From Orientallactaga sibirica (Eukaryota; Chordata; Mammalia; Rodentia; Dipodidae), in NCBI GenBank assembly GCA_036365145.1, contig JAEOAD010000982.1:8334001-8398000 (forward strand): a DNA stretch of 64,000 bases, written 5' to 3'. Of this stretch, positions 19,956 to 30,470 are shown in pieces. The notes under the pieces are model-generated. The model had not been told where the DNA came from. It did not search any database and saw nothing but the letters and a program-made list of their open reading frames with translations. Position numbers and translations under genes: made by a program. Every line of letters begins with the position of its first letter. The first letter of the stretch is position 1.

Positions 19956-20149
19956 CACTTCAGTTCTTTTTCCTGTTATTGTTCTATTTGAATGGTGTTT
20001 CAGGCAGGGTTTCTTGTCTTAGCCCAGGCTGGTGTGGTACCTACTTTATGGTCCAGGATGTAGACAAACTCACTCTTCCCTTTCCTTAGCTTCCCAAGTG
20101 TGGGATTGATAGTTGTGATTCACCAGTGAATAATTTTCTCTTCAGCCCT

Positions 20150-20430
20150 TAATTTTTTTTTTTTTTTTTAATTTTTGGAGAGAGACACACAGAGAGACAG
20201 ACAGAGAGGGAGAGGGAGACAGAGATGGGCGCGCCAGCAGTCTCTCAGCTGCTGTGAATGAAATCCAGATGTGTGCGCCCCCTTGTGGTCAAGTGCGGCA
20301 TTGCACCCTTGAGTCACTTTGCATCTGGCTAAACGTGGGACCTGGAGATTGGAACCGCTGGAGATTGGAACCAGTGTTCTTAGGCTTAGGAGGCAGGCAT
20401 CTTAACCCCTAAGCCAACTTTCCTTCCCCA
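20150..20430 (-). repeat. DIP SINE, long subtype
   Basis: Antisense, with the GTGGTCAAGTGCGGCATTGC segment at 20285-20304 and a short internal duplication (CTGGAGATTGGAACC twice, about 20343-20372). Flanks CCTTAATTTTT recur after it. Confidence 0.92.
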
Positions 20431-20436
20431 GTCCTT

Positions 20437-20649
20437 AATTTTTAAAAAAATATTTTTCTTTTTCTTTTTATTTATTTATTTGACAGAGAAATGGAGGGGG
20501 AGAGAAAATAGGCACACCAGGGCCTCCAGCCACTGCAAACAAACTCCGGAGGCAGGCGCCACCTTGTGCATCTGGGTCCTGGAGAATTGAACCTGGCTCT
20601 TTTGACTTTGCAGGCATATGCCTTAACCGCTAAGCCATCTCTCCAGCCC
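20437..20649 (-). repeat. DIP SINE
   Basis: Antisense; inserted at the same GTCCTTAATTT site as its neighbour. Lacks about 25 bases in the middle (GCATCTGGGTCCTGG). Confidence 0.9.
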
Positions 20650-20777
20650 TTGGTCCTTAATTTATTTTCTCCTTGGCATAGGGACTCATTTTATAACCCA
20701 TGCAATGACCTCTATGTGACCCCCTTTGTTCTGGAGCTGGTAATATTTCTGCTTCAGTCTGAGATTTCAAGTGTTTT

Positions 20778-21039
20778 TTTAATTAAATATTTATTTGCAA
20801 GGAGAGGGGAGAGAGGGAAGGGGAGGGAGAAGGGGAGAGAGAAAATATGAATGAATGTGGTAGAATACGAATGAGAGAAAATGAAAATGAATGGGTGTGT
20901 CAGGGCATTTGCCACTGTAAACCTACTCCAGATGTATAGGACAGTTTGTACATCTGGCTTCATGTGGTTCCTGGGGAGTTGAACCTGGGCAGTCAGCATT
21001 TGCAAACAATTGCCTGTAACTGCTAAGCCCTTCAGCCCC
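20778..21039 (-). repeat. DIP SINE, diverged
   Basis: Antisense; long GGGGAGAGAGGGAAGG purine tract and AATGAATG-type repeats, degraded head (GCCCTTCAGCCCC). Confidence 0.8.
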
Positions 21040-21063
21040 TCAGCTTTTAAAAATACTTATTAG

Positions 21064-21225
21064 GCTGGGCGTGGTGGCGCACGCCTTTAATCCCAGCACT
21101 TGGGAGGCAGAGGTAGGAGGATCGCCGTGAGTTCAAGGCCACCCTGAGACTACAGAGTGAATTCCAGGTCAGCCTGGACCAGAGAGAGACCCTACCTCAA
21201 AAAAAAACAAACAAAAAAAACAAAA
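21064..21225 (+). repeat. B1 SINE
   Basis: Full length; target duplication AAAAATACTTATTA on each side (about 21049-21062 and 21226-21240). Confidence 0.94.
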
Positions 21226-21241
21226 TAAAAATACTTATTAG

Positions 21242-21401
21242 TCGGGCGTGGTGGTGCATGCCTTTAATCCCAGCACTCGGGAGGCAGAGGTAGTAGGATT
21301 GCCTTGAGTTCAAGGCCATCCTGAGACTATTAGTTAATTCCAGGTCAGCCTGGGCCAGAGTGAGACCCTACCTCGAAAAACCAAAAAAAAAAAAAAAAAC
21401 C
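21242..21401 (+). repeat. B1 SINE, second insertion at same site
   Basis: Starts GTCGGGCGTGGTGGTGCA right after the duplicated AATACTTATTA; followed by AAAACTTATTA, so two B1 copies used one target. Confidence 0.93.
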
Positions 21402-21699
21402 AAAAACTTATTATCACTGTTTTTGTTCTCTGTCATGCTTCCCCTCCACCTCTCTCCCTCCTATTCTCTCTCTTCTTTCTCCCTCCCTTACGTAGTAAAG
21501 ATTCTACCTATGTATAAGCGCCATCCCCAGGTTTCTTTTCATTGTTTTATTTTGAGTTGGTTTTGCATTGTTACCCATTCTGGTCTTCAGTCACTGTGTA
21601 GGTTAGGCACATCTCAACTTGCTACCCTGCCTCAGCCTCCTCAGTAACTGGGATTACTACAGGCCTCCAACAAGAATACTGGCCAAATCTCATTTTTAA

Positions 21700-21917
21700 A
21701 AATTAAAAAAAATTTTATTCTTATTTATTTGACGGGGGGGGGGTTTTAGAGAGGTAGATAGAGACAGAGAGAATGGGAATGCCATGGCCTCTAGCCACTG
21801 CAAACAAATCCCAGAAGCATTAGCCATCATGAGCTTATGTGGGCCCTGGGGAATCAAACCCGGGTCCTTTGGCTTCATAGTCAAGTGCCTCAATCGCTAA
21901 GCCATCTCCCCAGCCCC
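21700..21917 (-). repeat. DIP SINE
   Basis: Antisense; a G11 run stands inside the tail at 21734-21744. Flanks AAATCTCATTTTTAA on both sides. Confidence 0.9.
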
Positions 21918-21934
21918 CAAATCTCATTTTTAAT

Positions 21935-22122
21935 TTTTAAAAAAGTTTTTATATGAGAGCAACAGAGAAAGAGGCAGAGAGAGAGAGAGAGAAAGAATGG
22001 GCATACCAGGGCCTCCAGCCACTGCAAACGAACTCTGGATGCATGCGCTACCTTGTGCATCTGACTTACGTGGGTACGAGGGAATTGATCCTTGAACCAT
22101 GGTCCTTAGGCTTCACCAGCCC
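21935..22122 (-). repeat. DIP SINE lacking its box-A head
   Basis: Antisense; runs to TCCTTAGGCTTCACCAGCCCC. The roughly 35 bases that normally carry the tRNA-like head are deleted, so its internal promoter is broken. Confidence 0.85.
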
Positions 22123-22515
22123 CTCATTTTTAATTTTAGTAGTTTTTAAAGTGTGTGAATTTGTATAGAATATTTACATAATATTCATATTGGTGTGGCT
22201 GCTGCAGTTTGAGTACTGTACAGTATTAATTTTTTGTGCATATCCTGCAGTGGATCAATTTATTCTTTGTTTGGTAGGCTTTTGTATTGTTTTCAGGTTT
22301 TGGTTAATGTGTGAGATTCTAGTATGTTTTCATGTCCACAGGACACATGTGTAACATTTGTTAAGGTTATATTTAGGAATAGAATTAGAGGCTTAGAAAG
22401 TATGTAATTTTTTGTATTTTATGATACAGTATTATAATGATTTTTAAAGTGATTCTATTTCCAGTGAGAGCAATGTGTTGATCCATTTCTTGTCATCACT
22501 TGATATATGCAGAAT

Positions 22516-22728
22516 TGTTTTTAAATTATTTATTTATTTATTTATTTGAGAGGAGAGAGAGAAAGAAGGAGGAAGGGAGGCAAGGAAAAGAGTTTATGAG
22601 CATACCAGAATCAACTCCCAATGCTTGCTCCCTTTTGTACCTCGGACTTTATGTGGGTACTGAGAAATTGAACATGGGCTGGCAGCTTTGCAAGCAAGCA
22701 CCTTTAACCACTGTACTCTCTCTCCAGT
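22516..22728 (-). repeat. DIP SINE, diverged
   Basis: Antisense; TTTATTTATTTATTTATTTG tail, GAAAGAAGGAGGAAGG tract, head reduced to CTCTCTCTCCAGTA. Confidence 0.82.
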
Positions 22729-22837
22729 ATGTTACTGTCATAATTTTAAGTTTTTTCAAATAATGGCCTTAAGTAGCATGTGATTGTGATACTGTTTTGA
22801 ATTTCCATTATTAATGATGTTGAACACCTTTAAAACG

Positions 22838-23047
22838 TTTCAAAGTATTTTTATTTACTTGAGAGAGAGAAAGAGAGAATATGAATGAATGAGAATGGGT
22901 GTGCCAGAGCCTCTAACCACTGCAGTTGAATTCCAGACATATGTGCCACTTTGTGCATCTGGCTTTGCATGGGTACCAGGCAATTGAATCTGGACTGGCA
23001 GGTTTTGCTAGCAAGCACTTTTAACCACTAAACTATCTCCCCAGCCC
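22838..23047 (-). repeat. DIP SINE
   Basis: Antisense; ends CTATCTCCCCAGCCC. Contains a GAATATGAATGAATGAGAATG variant tract also seen at 20845-20885. Confidence 0.88.
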
Positions 23048-23109
23048 TTAAAATATTTTAATGTTTATATATATGCATTTATATACATATGTATATATGC
23101 ATGTATATA

Positions 23110-23344
23110 TTTTTATTTATTTATTTTTTATTTTAAAAAATATTTTATTTTTTATTAATTTATTTGACAGAGAAAGAGGGAGAAAGAGAGAGAATGGGCA
23201 CGCCAGGGCCTCCAGCCACTACAAACATACTCCAGACGCATGTGCCCCCTTGTGCATCTGGCTAACGTGGGTCCTAGGGAATCAAACTTGGGTCCTTTGG
23301 CTTTGCAGGCAGACGCCTTAACCACTAAGCCATTCCTCCAGCCC
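23110..23344 (-). repeat. DIP SINE
   Basis: Antisense; preceded by a TATATGCAT-rich alternating run (23063-23110), ends CATTCCTCCAGCCC. Confidence 0.92.
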
Positions 23345-23354
23345 AATGTTTTAA

Positions 23355-23487
23355 ATTTTTCAGTTAAGGTCTTGCTCTAGGCCAGGTTGACCTGGAATTC
23401 ACTATGTTGTCTTAGGGTGGCCTTCATCCTCCTATCTCTGCCTCCCAACTGCTGGGATTAAAGGTGTGGCACCACCACACCTGGCTA
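23355..23487 (-). repeat. B1 SINE
   Basis: Antisense, truncated in the middle (GGCCTTCATCCTCCTATCTC), ends CACCACACCTGGCT. Confidence 0.85.
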
Positions 23488-23692
23488 TTTTTTGAAATAG
23501 GGCCATTCCTAATCTCAAACTCATTATATATCCCAGGGTGCCTAGAACTTGCAGTCCTGCCACTGCCTCCAGAGTTCATTGCTGTTTTTTTCTTTTCTGT
23601 GTGTGTGTGTGTGTGTGTGTCTCACTGTGTGACCTATTAACTATGTAGTCTCAGGGTGGCCTTGGCAATCCTTTTTGGGATTAAAGGGACTT
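23488..23692 (-). repeat. Old B1 fragments and (TG)n
   Basis: A degraded B1-like piece (about 23488-23580), a TG dinucleotide run (about 23599-23622) and a second short B1 piece (AACTATGTAGTCTCAGGGTGG, 23639-23659). Confidence 0.7.
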
Positions 23693-23696
23693 TAGT

Positions 23697-23914
23697 TTAA
23701 TTTTTTTAGGTAGGGAGACAGAGAAGAGAATTGGCGTGCCAGGGCCTCCAGCCACCACAATCGAACTCCAGACACATGTGCCACCTTATGAACATGTGTG
23801 ACCTTGTGTGCTTGAGTCACCTTATGCTTATGCTTATGGGATCTGGAGAGTTGAATATGGGTCCTTAGGCTTTGCAGGCAAGCACGTCAACTGCTAAGCC
23901 ATCTCTCCAGCCCC
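23697..23914 (-). repeat. DIP SINE, long subtype
   Basis: Antisense; carries the extra segment in the form TTATGAACATGTGTGACCTTG. Ends CATCTCTCCAGCCCC. Confidence 0.88.
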
Positions 23915-24237
23915 ATTGCTTTTTCTTGGATGGAGAAATTTTGAAGATTGTAGCAGTGTATGACAAACACTCCTATACCAAATAAGGATCCTTCTGCATA
24001 GTGAAGAATGATTCTTTTTTTTTTTTTATTAGTAATGTCCTCTTTCTGGACAGAGCAGGCAGCATTATAAGAAATGGGCATGGATCAGTGAGGGGGGTTG
24101 GGCTGAACGGCCTAGCCATCCAGATCAACAGTGTCTATCCTGAGGATGAGTGGGGTGGCATATTTCACAGCCAGGTCACCCTTTCATCCTGTTTTTTAGT
24201 ATTTATGTATTTAATTTTTTTCTTAATTCCTTATTTT

Positions 24238-24415
24238 AAAAAGAGGTCTCATGTAGCCTAGGGTGACTTTGAATGTTCCATGTCACTCAAAAGTAACTTC
24301 CTGACCCCACCACTCGAGTTGTTGGATTACAGGTGTGAACCATCATGCCCAGCTGATGTGGTGGTAGGGGACTGAACACAGGGCTTTGTAGATGCTAGAT
24401 GCTAGGCAAGAATTC
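24238..24415 (-). repeat. Old B1 plus tRNA-type SINE fragment
   Basis: Degraded antisense B1 (GTCTCATGTAGCCTAGGGTGAC to ACCATCATGCCCAGCT), followed by GGGGACTGAACACAGGGCTTTG, the wording of an ID/B4-type tRNA-derived SINE. Confidence 0.65.
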
Positions 24416-24483
24416 TTTAATCCCAACTCGGGAGGAGGAGGATTCATCGAGGCCACCCTGAGGCCAAGAATTTTTCGCAAAAC

Positions 24484-24520
<37 letters not shown>
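24416..24520 (+). repeat. Internally deleted B1 with long A tail
   Basis: AATCCCAACTCGGGAGGAGGAGGATTCATCGAGGCCACCCTGAGG has the B1 order with parts missing, then about 33 A residues (24486-24517). The pattern suggests a collapsed or error-prone assembly spot, or a deleted B1. Confidence 0.6.
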
Positions 24521-24567
24521 TTATTATTTCATCTCCAGGCCAAGAATTTTTAAAAATATTATTATTT

Positions 24568-24840
24568 GGGCTGGAGAGATGGCTTAGCGGTTAAGGTGCC
24601 TGCCTACTAAGCCTAAGAACCCGGTTCCAATCTCCAGGTTCCACGTTTAGCCAGATGCAAAGTGACACAAGGGCGCAATGCCGCACTTGACCACAAGGGG
24701 GCGCACACATCTGGATTTCGTTCACAGCAGCTGAGAGGCTGCTGGTGTGCCCATTCTCTATCTGTCTCCCTCTCCCTCTCTGTCTGTCTGTCTCTGTGTC
24801 TCTCTCCAAAAATAAATAAAATAATAAAAAATTAAAAAAA
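24568..24840 (+). repeat. DIP SINE, long subtype, sense
   Basis: The best sense-strand example of the long subtype: GGGCTGGAGAGATGGCTTAGCGG, then GGGCGCAATGCCGCACTTGACCACAAGGGGGCGC at 24673-24706, and a (CTGT)n-containing pyrimidine tail. Confidence 0.95.
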
Positions 24841-24975
24841 TTATAATTTATTTGCAAGCAGAGAGATGGAAGGGGAGGCGAGAGAGGGAGGGGGGAAAGG
24901 AAGAAAGAAGGGGGAGGGGAGGGAAAGAGGGAGATAAGTGGGAGGAGAGAAGGGGAGGATGAAAGGAGAGGTAGG
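24841..24975 (-). repeat. DIP tail remnant and purine tract
   Basis: ATTTATTTGCAAGCAGAGAGA followed by about 110 bases of almost pure A/G. No DIP body follows. Confidence 0.65.
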
Positions 24976-25188
24976 CTATTCCTATATCCAAGACTGAGTC
25001 ACAACCCAATTTTGGATAAGAAGGGTCCTCCTCCACTGGGCATCACTTCCAATTAGACAAGCTCATGGTTTTAGAAGGGAAACACATAGGTTGTTAAGAG
25101 AAGTGGATAACTGCCTAGCTGGCCAGAATCAGTGGTGGTGAATGGCATGGAACTGTCACAGCAAGACCATCCTCCTATTGTTTTTCTG

Positions 25189-25387
25189 TGTTTATTTATT
25201 ATTTTATTTATTTGCAAGCAGAGAGACAGAGAGAATGGGTGCGCCAGGCCCTTCAGCCACTGCACAGAAACTCCAGACACATGTGCCACTTTGTGCATCT
25301 GGCTTTGCATGGGTACTGGGGAACCGAAGCTGGGTCATTAGGCTTTGCAGGAAGGTGCCTTAACCATTGAGCAACCTCTCCAGTCCT
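25189..25387 (-). repeat. DIP SINE
   Basis: Antisense; short purine tract, ends CAACCTCTCCAGTCCT. Confidence 0.9.
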
Positions 25388-25831
25388 CTATTGGTGGTGG
25401 TGTTGTTATTTGAAGATATTCTTTTGCTCTGGGTCCTAGGTTAGACTGGAACTCTGTATCCTCCTCTCAGATATTGTAGTTCTGGTAGTGCAATCATGTA
25501 CCATAACACTAACTACTGAACATATTGTTTACTATGACTTTTCTATGTAAACCAGCTAACTTGACATTTGATATGTGTCCCTACCTGTCCTGAACTCATG
25601 TTTCTCCTGCCTGTGCATCCCAGATGCTGGGATTATAGGTGTGGGCAAGCAGTGAGCCATTTTTATTTTTTCTTCCTTTTCTTTTCCTCCTTTCCCCATA
25701 TTTCCCCCATCACCCTTCTCCTGACCTGTCCCCCTTCCCTTTCAATCCCTCTTCCAGTTGTTCACCCTTCCCCCTCTCTTCCCTTTCCTGTCCTTTCTCT
25801 CTACAAGACCCTTCCCCTTTCCAGTGCCTTT

Positions 25832-26053
25832 CTTTTTTTAAAATTTTTTTGTTTATTATTTTTTTATTTGAGAGTGACAGACAGAGAGAGGAAGGATGGG
25901 TGCAACAGGGCCTCCAGCCACTGCAAATGAAGTCCAGATGCATGCACCACCTTGTGCATCTGGCTTACATGGGTACTGGGGAATCAAGCCTCGAACTGGT
26001 GTCCTTAGGCTTCATAGGCAAGTGCTTAACCACTAAGCCATCTCTCCAGGCCC
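25832..26053 (-). repeat. DIP SINE with target duplication
   Basis: Antisense; flanked by TCCAGTGCCTTTCT at 25820-25833 and 26055-26068. Confidence 0.93.
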
Positions 26054-26082
26054 TCCAGTGCCTTTCTAACTTCCCTTCCTTC

Positions 26083-26376
26083 CTGCTCACCCTTTTCTGG
26101 TTCACTTCTCCCTTCCCTCACCCTTTCCCTTCCCTACCCCATTCCCTTCCCCCTCCACCAATCCCCTTTCCCTTCCCTTCCCTTCCCTTCCCTTCCCTTC
26201 CCTTCCCTTCCCTTCCCTTCCCTTCCCTCCCCTCCCCTCTCATCCCCTCCTCTTCCCTTCTCTGACTTTCTTTCTCTCCCTACCTTTCTTACCATTCCTT
26301 TTTCCTTCCCTTTTCTCCTTCACCTCTTTCTCTCTTTCCTTTCCTTTCCTTTCCTTTCCTTTCCTTTCCTTTCCTT
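26083..26376. repeat. Pyrimidine-rich microsatellite (CCCTT)n and (CTTTC)n
   Basis: Almost pure C/T on this strand. A (CCCTT)n run lies at about 26163-26228 and a (TTTCC)n run at about 26335-26376. It is a mirror-repeat-rich tract; the open frames across it come only from the repeat. Confidence 0.92.
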
Positions 26377-26540
26377 TTTTTTTTTTTTTTTTTTGTATTT
26401 TTGAGGCAGGGTCTCACGGTAGCCCAAACTGACCTGGAACTCACACTGTCGTTCCAGGCTGGCCTCAAACTCACAGTGATCCTACTACCTCTGTCTCCCA
26501 ACTGCTGGGATTAAATGGGTGTGCCATCATGCCTGGCCCC
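26377..26540 (-). repeat. B1 SINE
   Basis: Antisense; poly(T) joined to the (CTTTC)n run, body GAGGCAGGGTCTCACGG to CATCATGCCTGGCC. Confidence 0.9.
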
Positions 26541-27229
26541 CCTTTCCTTTTTCATTCCTTCTTTCCTGTACCTTCACCCCCTTTTCTTTTCACGTTCCTT
26601 TCCCTAACTTACTTATTTTTTCTCCCAGAGGCTCATTCTATGCTAAGGCTGATTTGATGTGTGTACCTCACCTGGCTCTAGCTTTTATTCTCCCCGCCTC
26701 AGTGCCAGAACTCCAGGGATTTCCTACCACAGGGAATTTAAAACTCCTTATGTTTTCTATTTCCCTCTTTATTATCCTCCCCCTGCCCATCCCAGTAATG
26801 CGGCTGAATTTAGGCAAAAGCTGTAAAATATTGTTGAGTTCCAAACAGAACTGGAGTTGTGAGTATAGCATGAGGTTGCCACAATCCTCAGTCAGTCACC
26901 AAGGAAGCGGGGTTTGGGTGGTCCACTATGTACCATTACAACAGAATGAAGGAGAACATGGTGCTTGCAGGTAGTCATACTATACTGTGCATTTCAAATT
27001 TTGGTAAGTGTTCTTATTCAGAAAGGAAACACCAAAAGAACACAATGAAAGTTGTGCTCCTTCCACTTGTCTTAACCCCCCTCCCCCATATCTTCTGTGT
27101 TTGTGCTAAATTGTAAAAAAAAAAAAATTCTGGTGCCTGTTCTAGCCCAATGGTCAAGAAAATTTCGGTGCCGAGAGTTGAAAGTCACCATTTCCTCCCC
27201 TGCTTGGTACTACTGGGTGTTACATCTTA

Positions 27230-27420
27230 CCAGTAGGGGGCGACGTAGGAGCCTTCGTCCTCTGTGCGCTCATTTCCTGGTGAGATCTTCGCACCTCACT
27301 TGACTGAGTGGTGTACCCTTGACCCCATGGTGTTCTGGGCTTTTGCTCGGGTTTGCAGGCTTTTTTGTTGGATGCTAATCACAGAGCTCAGCCTCTTGGA
27401 TCCCAGTCCTCATTATGGCA
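27230..27420 (+). other. Exon-like block of U3 with CTCF-like motif
   Basis: Opens with CCAGTAGGGGGCGACGTAG (27230-27248), the closest match in the window to the CTCF core motif. It ends CATTATGGCA followed by GTAAGTGG, a consensus 5' splice site (GT at 27421). The ATG at 27415 lies six bases before the donor, as in U5. This is the best preserved copy of the block. Whether it is transcribed cannot be told from sequence. Confidence 0.55.
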
Positions 27421-27948
27421 GTAAGTGGAATGTTTTAATACTGCCCAGCCTTCGCCTCAGGAGCCTGACTGTAAATTTTGTGGGTTTGGTTGCCTTCTGG
27501 CTTCAGTTTTCCCTTGGCCTTTAAGTGAGGGGCCAAATTCTCAAGTAGCAATTTGTTCTAACTTTGTTTAAGGGGATACCCAAACTTTGCCTAGTGAAGA
27601 ATTCTGGTGTTTATATTTTTGTGGTCATTTTTGTTGTTCTTATTCATTTTGGGTGGTATGAGGGCCATGGTTTCTTTTCTTTGGCCTCGCTGGTATGGAA
27701 CATACCTTGTGGCCTATAGAGGAGTCAAACTCACCATTCTCCCTCAGCCTCCTGAGTGCTGGGATTAAGGACTTGAGCCACCAGTGAATATTTTCTTTTC
27801 TCTTTCCTTCCTTAATTTTTACCCCTTGGTACATGGACTCCATATATACCACAGACTGGCATGAGATGTATGCAGTCTCTCTGGCCTAGTGATTTTTCTG
27901 CCTCTGTCTACTGAGTCATGGGGTTTCAGGCTTTAAAAATGCTTTTCA

Positions 27949-28215
27949 GGGATGGAGAGATGGCTTAGCAGTTAAGGTGCTTGCCTGCAAAGCCAAAGGA
28001 TCCAGGTTCAACTCCCCAGTACCCACGTAAGCCAGATGCACAAGGGGGCGCATGCATCTGGAGTTTGTTTGCAGTGGCTAGAGGCCCTGATGTGCCCATT
28101 CTCTCTACCTGACTATTTCTGTATCTCTCTCTCTCTCTCTCAAATAAATAAAAATAAAATATGTAAAAAAAGAACTTCTGAACAGATAGGAAAAGAACTT
28201 CTGATGGATGTAATT
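27949..28215 (+). repeat. DIP SINE, sense, with 3' duplication
   Basis: GGGATGGAGAGATGGCTTAGC to AAATAAATAAAAATAAAA, then a short extra duplication (GAACTTCTGA at 28172 and 28195). Target duplication AAAAATGCTTTTCA at 27936 and 28221. Confidence 0.9.
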
Positions 28216-28599
28216 AAAAAAAAATGCTTTTCATTTTAACTCGTTTTCTCCACTTCCTCCATCTCTCCTTTTCCTTCTCCTTCATTTTCCTTACCTGCTC
28301 TTTGCTCTGTCCCTCTCCTTCCTGTAGGTACTGAGACCTTACCTAGGCAAAAGCCACATTCCCAGGTCTCTTTTTGCTGTTTCATTTTGAGTTAGTGTCT
28401 CATTAGTTTTCCATCCTGCTCTTCAGTCACTTTGTAGCTGAAGTGGGTCACGAACTTCTCATTTTCCTGCTTCATCCTCCCTAATAGCTGGAATTACGCA
28501 CCAGCAACACTCAGTCTGGGCCAAATCTCATTTTTGACTAGATTTTAAATTTTATAAAGTGAATATTTACATAATGCTCATTCATACTGGTATGCTCGC

Positions 28600-28695
28600 T
28601 GAAATGTTCCTCTTTCTTCCCTCCCTCTCTCCCTGCCCTTGCCCTTTCCTTTTTTGCTTGTTTTCCTCTTCCTTCCCTCCCTCCCTCCCTTCGTT
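28600..28695. repeat. Pyrimidine-rich tract
   Basis: CTTTCTTCCCTCCCTCTCTCC... C/T-rich simple sequence inside U3. Confidence 0.75.
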
Positions 28696-29193
28696 TCTTC
28701 TGTTTTGAGGCATTCATATAGTATCTCTTTATGTAGAGACCAATGGCCTTGAACTCCTGATCTTCCTGCTAAGTTATATGGAATATTTGCATAATACCTT
28801 TTCACATTCATGTGGTTACTGCAATTTATTTCCTTTGAGTGTACATACTGTATTCTGTTTATTGTAAGTATATCCCACAGCAGAATAATACACACCTCTA
28901 TTGATGGCTATTTGTGTTGTTTTTAGATGTTTGCTTAATAAGAAATGCTAGTATGGGTATATGTCCCTACCTAAGATCGTTGTGTGATACTTCCTCTGGG
29001 GTATATTCACAAGTAGAATTAGTGGATGAGAGAGTATTTGACTGTTGTACTTAATGGTAGAGGACTAAATCATGTTCTGAAGTGATTCTATTTCTACTAA
29101 TACTAGTATATAAAATATTGTGTTGATATATATTCTGTCATACCCTCATATTGTGAGACTTTTAAAACTTGGCTAAATAAGGAGGTTGGGTAT

Positions 29194-29556
29194 TGTGTTA
29201 GTTTGAATGTATATCCCCCAATAGACTCAGATGTTTTATTAAAGTTTGTAATTTGGATTTCCAGCTGCCTTGCTGTAAGATCTGTCTCTGTGGGAAGATC
29301 CCGGGGTCTAGCCCTAAGGTATGTTTGGGGGCAGATCTGATTTTCAGCCTAAAAGTATATAGAATAGTCTGAGCTCTGCCGGGGTTCCTACTTGCTGCTT
29401 TTTGGTGTTTGCTGGCTTGTATTTATGAATGGAAGCCAGCTTCTTTTGCCACTGATGGAACTTTCCCTGGATTGGTAAGCTTGAAATAAACCCCTTCCTC
29501 CCATAAACTGTGCCTGCTTTGTATGTTCATTCCAGCAATTTGAAGCTGACAACAAC
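29194..29556 (+). repeat. ERVL/MaLR-like solo LTR
   Basis: Begins TGTGTTAGTTTGAATGTATATCCCCC and ends AATTTGAAGCTGACAACA, with GAAATAAACCCCTTCC at 29483. Related to but distinct from the LTR at 7010-7390. Confidence 0.8.
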
Positions 29557-29765
29557 AGTTTTCTTGTGATTGTGGTTTGGTCTGAACTCACATTCTCAAT
29601 ATTGAATATCTTTTTTTCCTGTTTCCTTGAGAGCTTGTTGAGAGGGTGTAGCAGGGAATCACAGCTACTAGTATATACTTCACCAAAGAACATTGTGGCA
29701 AGAAGGGCCTCCTGCATCAGTAAGGCTGTGTTTTTCTTTTTTTTTTTCTTCTAGGATTTAGTATT

Positions 29766-29783
29766 TTATATTTATTTATTTAT

Positions 29784-29818
<35 letters not shown>

Positions 29819-29963
29819 GGCATGCCAGGGCCTCCAGCCACTGTGAACAAACTCCAAATGCCTGTGCCACCTTGTGCATCTGGCTTATGTGGGTCCTGGG
29901 GAATTGAACCTGGGTTCTTTGATTTGCAGGTAAGTGCCTTAACTGCTAAACCATCCCTCCAGC
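29766..29963 (-). repeat. DIP SINE
   Basis: Antisense; (AG)n run at 29786-29814, ends CATCCCTCCAGCG. Confidence 0.93.
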
Positions 29964-29984
29964 GCTGTCTTTTTCTTTTTTTAA

Positions 29985-30470
29985 ATTTACTATTTTATTG
30001 ACAACTTCCATAATTGTAGAAAATAACCCATGGTAATTCCCTCCCTCCCCCCCACTTTCCCCTTTGAACCTTCACTCTCCATCATACCATTTTCCCCTCT
30101 CAATCAGTCTCTCTTTTATTTTGATGTCATCATCATTTCCTCCTATTATGATGGTCTTGTGTAGGTAGTGTCAGGCACTGTGAGGTCATGGATATCCAGG
30201 CCATTTTGTGTCTGGAGGAGCACGTTGTAAGGAGTCCTACCCTTCCTTTAGCTCTTACATCCTTTCTGCCACCTCTTCTGCAATGGACCCTGAGCCTTGG
30301 AAGGTGTGATAGAGATGTTTCAGTGCTGAGCACTCCTCTGTCACTTCTCAGCACCATGGTGCCTTCAGAGTCATCCCAAGGTCACTGCCATCTGAAAAGA
30401 GAAGCTTTTCTAACCAAAAGTGAGAGTAGCATTAATATGTGGGTATGGACATTAAGAGAAGTGCTTACTG
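29985..30470 (-). mobile_element. L1 3'-UTR fragment
   Basis: Read on the minus strand it ends with a G-rich polypurine stretch (GTGGGGGGGAGGGAGGG), then GAATTACCATGGGTTATTTTC and GTTGTCAATAAAATAG, a rodent L1 3' end. The upstream part matches 56100-56560. It joins ERV-B-related sequence at about 30470. Confidence 0.82.

Larger units (their letters stand above)
18993..26640 (+). repeat. Tandem duplication unit U2
   Basis: Begins directly at the right flank of ERV-A. Collinear with U1 through the exon-like block (19426-19618), the 21420-21690 block, the 22140-22500 block and the 25405-25660 block, with different SINE insertions in between. Contains a perfect palindromic TGACGTCA (CRE-like) at 19055-19062 that I do not see in the other units. 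Confidence 0.65.
26800..29755 (+). repeat. Tandem duplication unit U3
   Basis: Collinear with the first halves of U1 and U2: a CAGTCAGTCACCAAGGA block (26892-26908, like CCAGTCACCAAGGACA in U5), exon-like block, 28245-28540 and 28545-29160 blocks, and the GTAGCAGGGAATCACAGCTACT block at 29649. It stops at a DIP element near 29760, beyond which L1 and ERV-B sequence follow. Confidence 0.65.

Noticed and set aside
24568..24640. tRNA-like head of DIP SINEs as a tRNA gene
   Set aside because: A- and B-box-like segments are present, but no cloverleaf pairing is expected and the sequence continues into a SINE body and tail.
25639..26265. 208-codon plus-strand frame rich in Pro, Phe, Ser and Leu
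   Set aside because: Produced by the C/T-rich tract and a DIP SINE crossed in frame.
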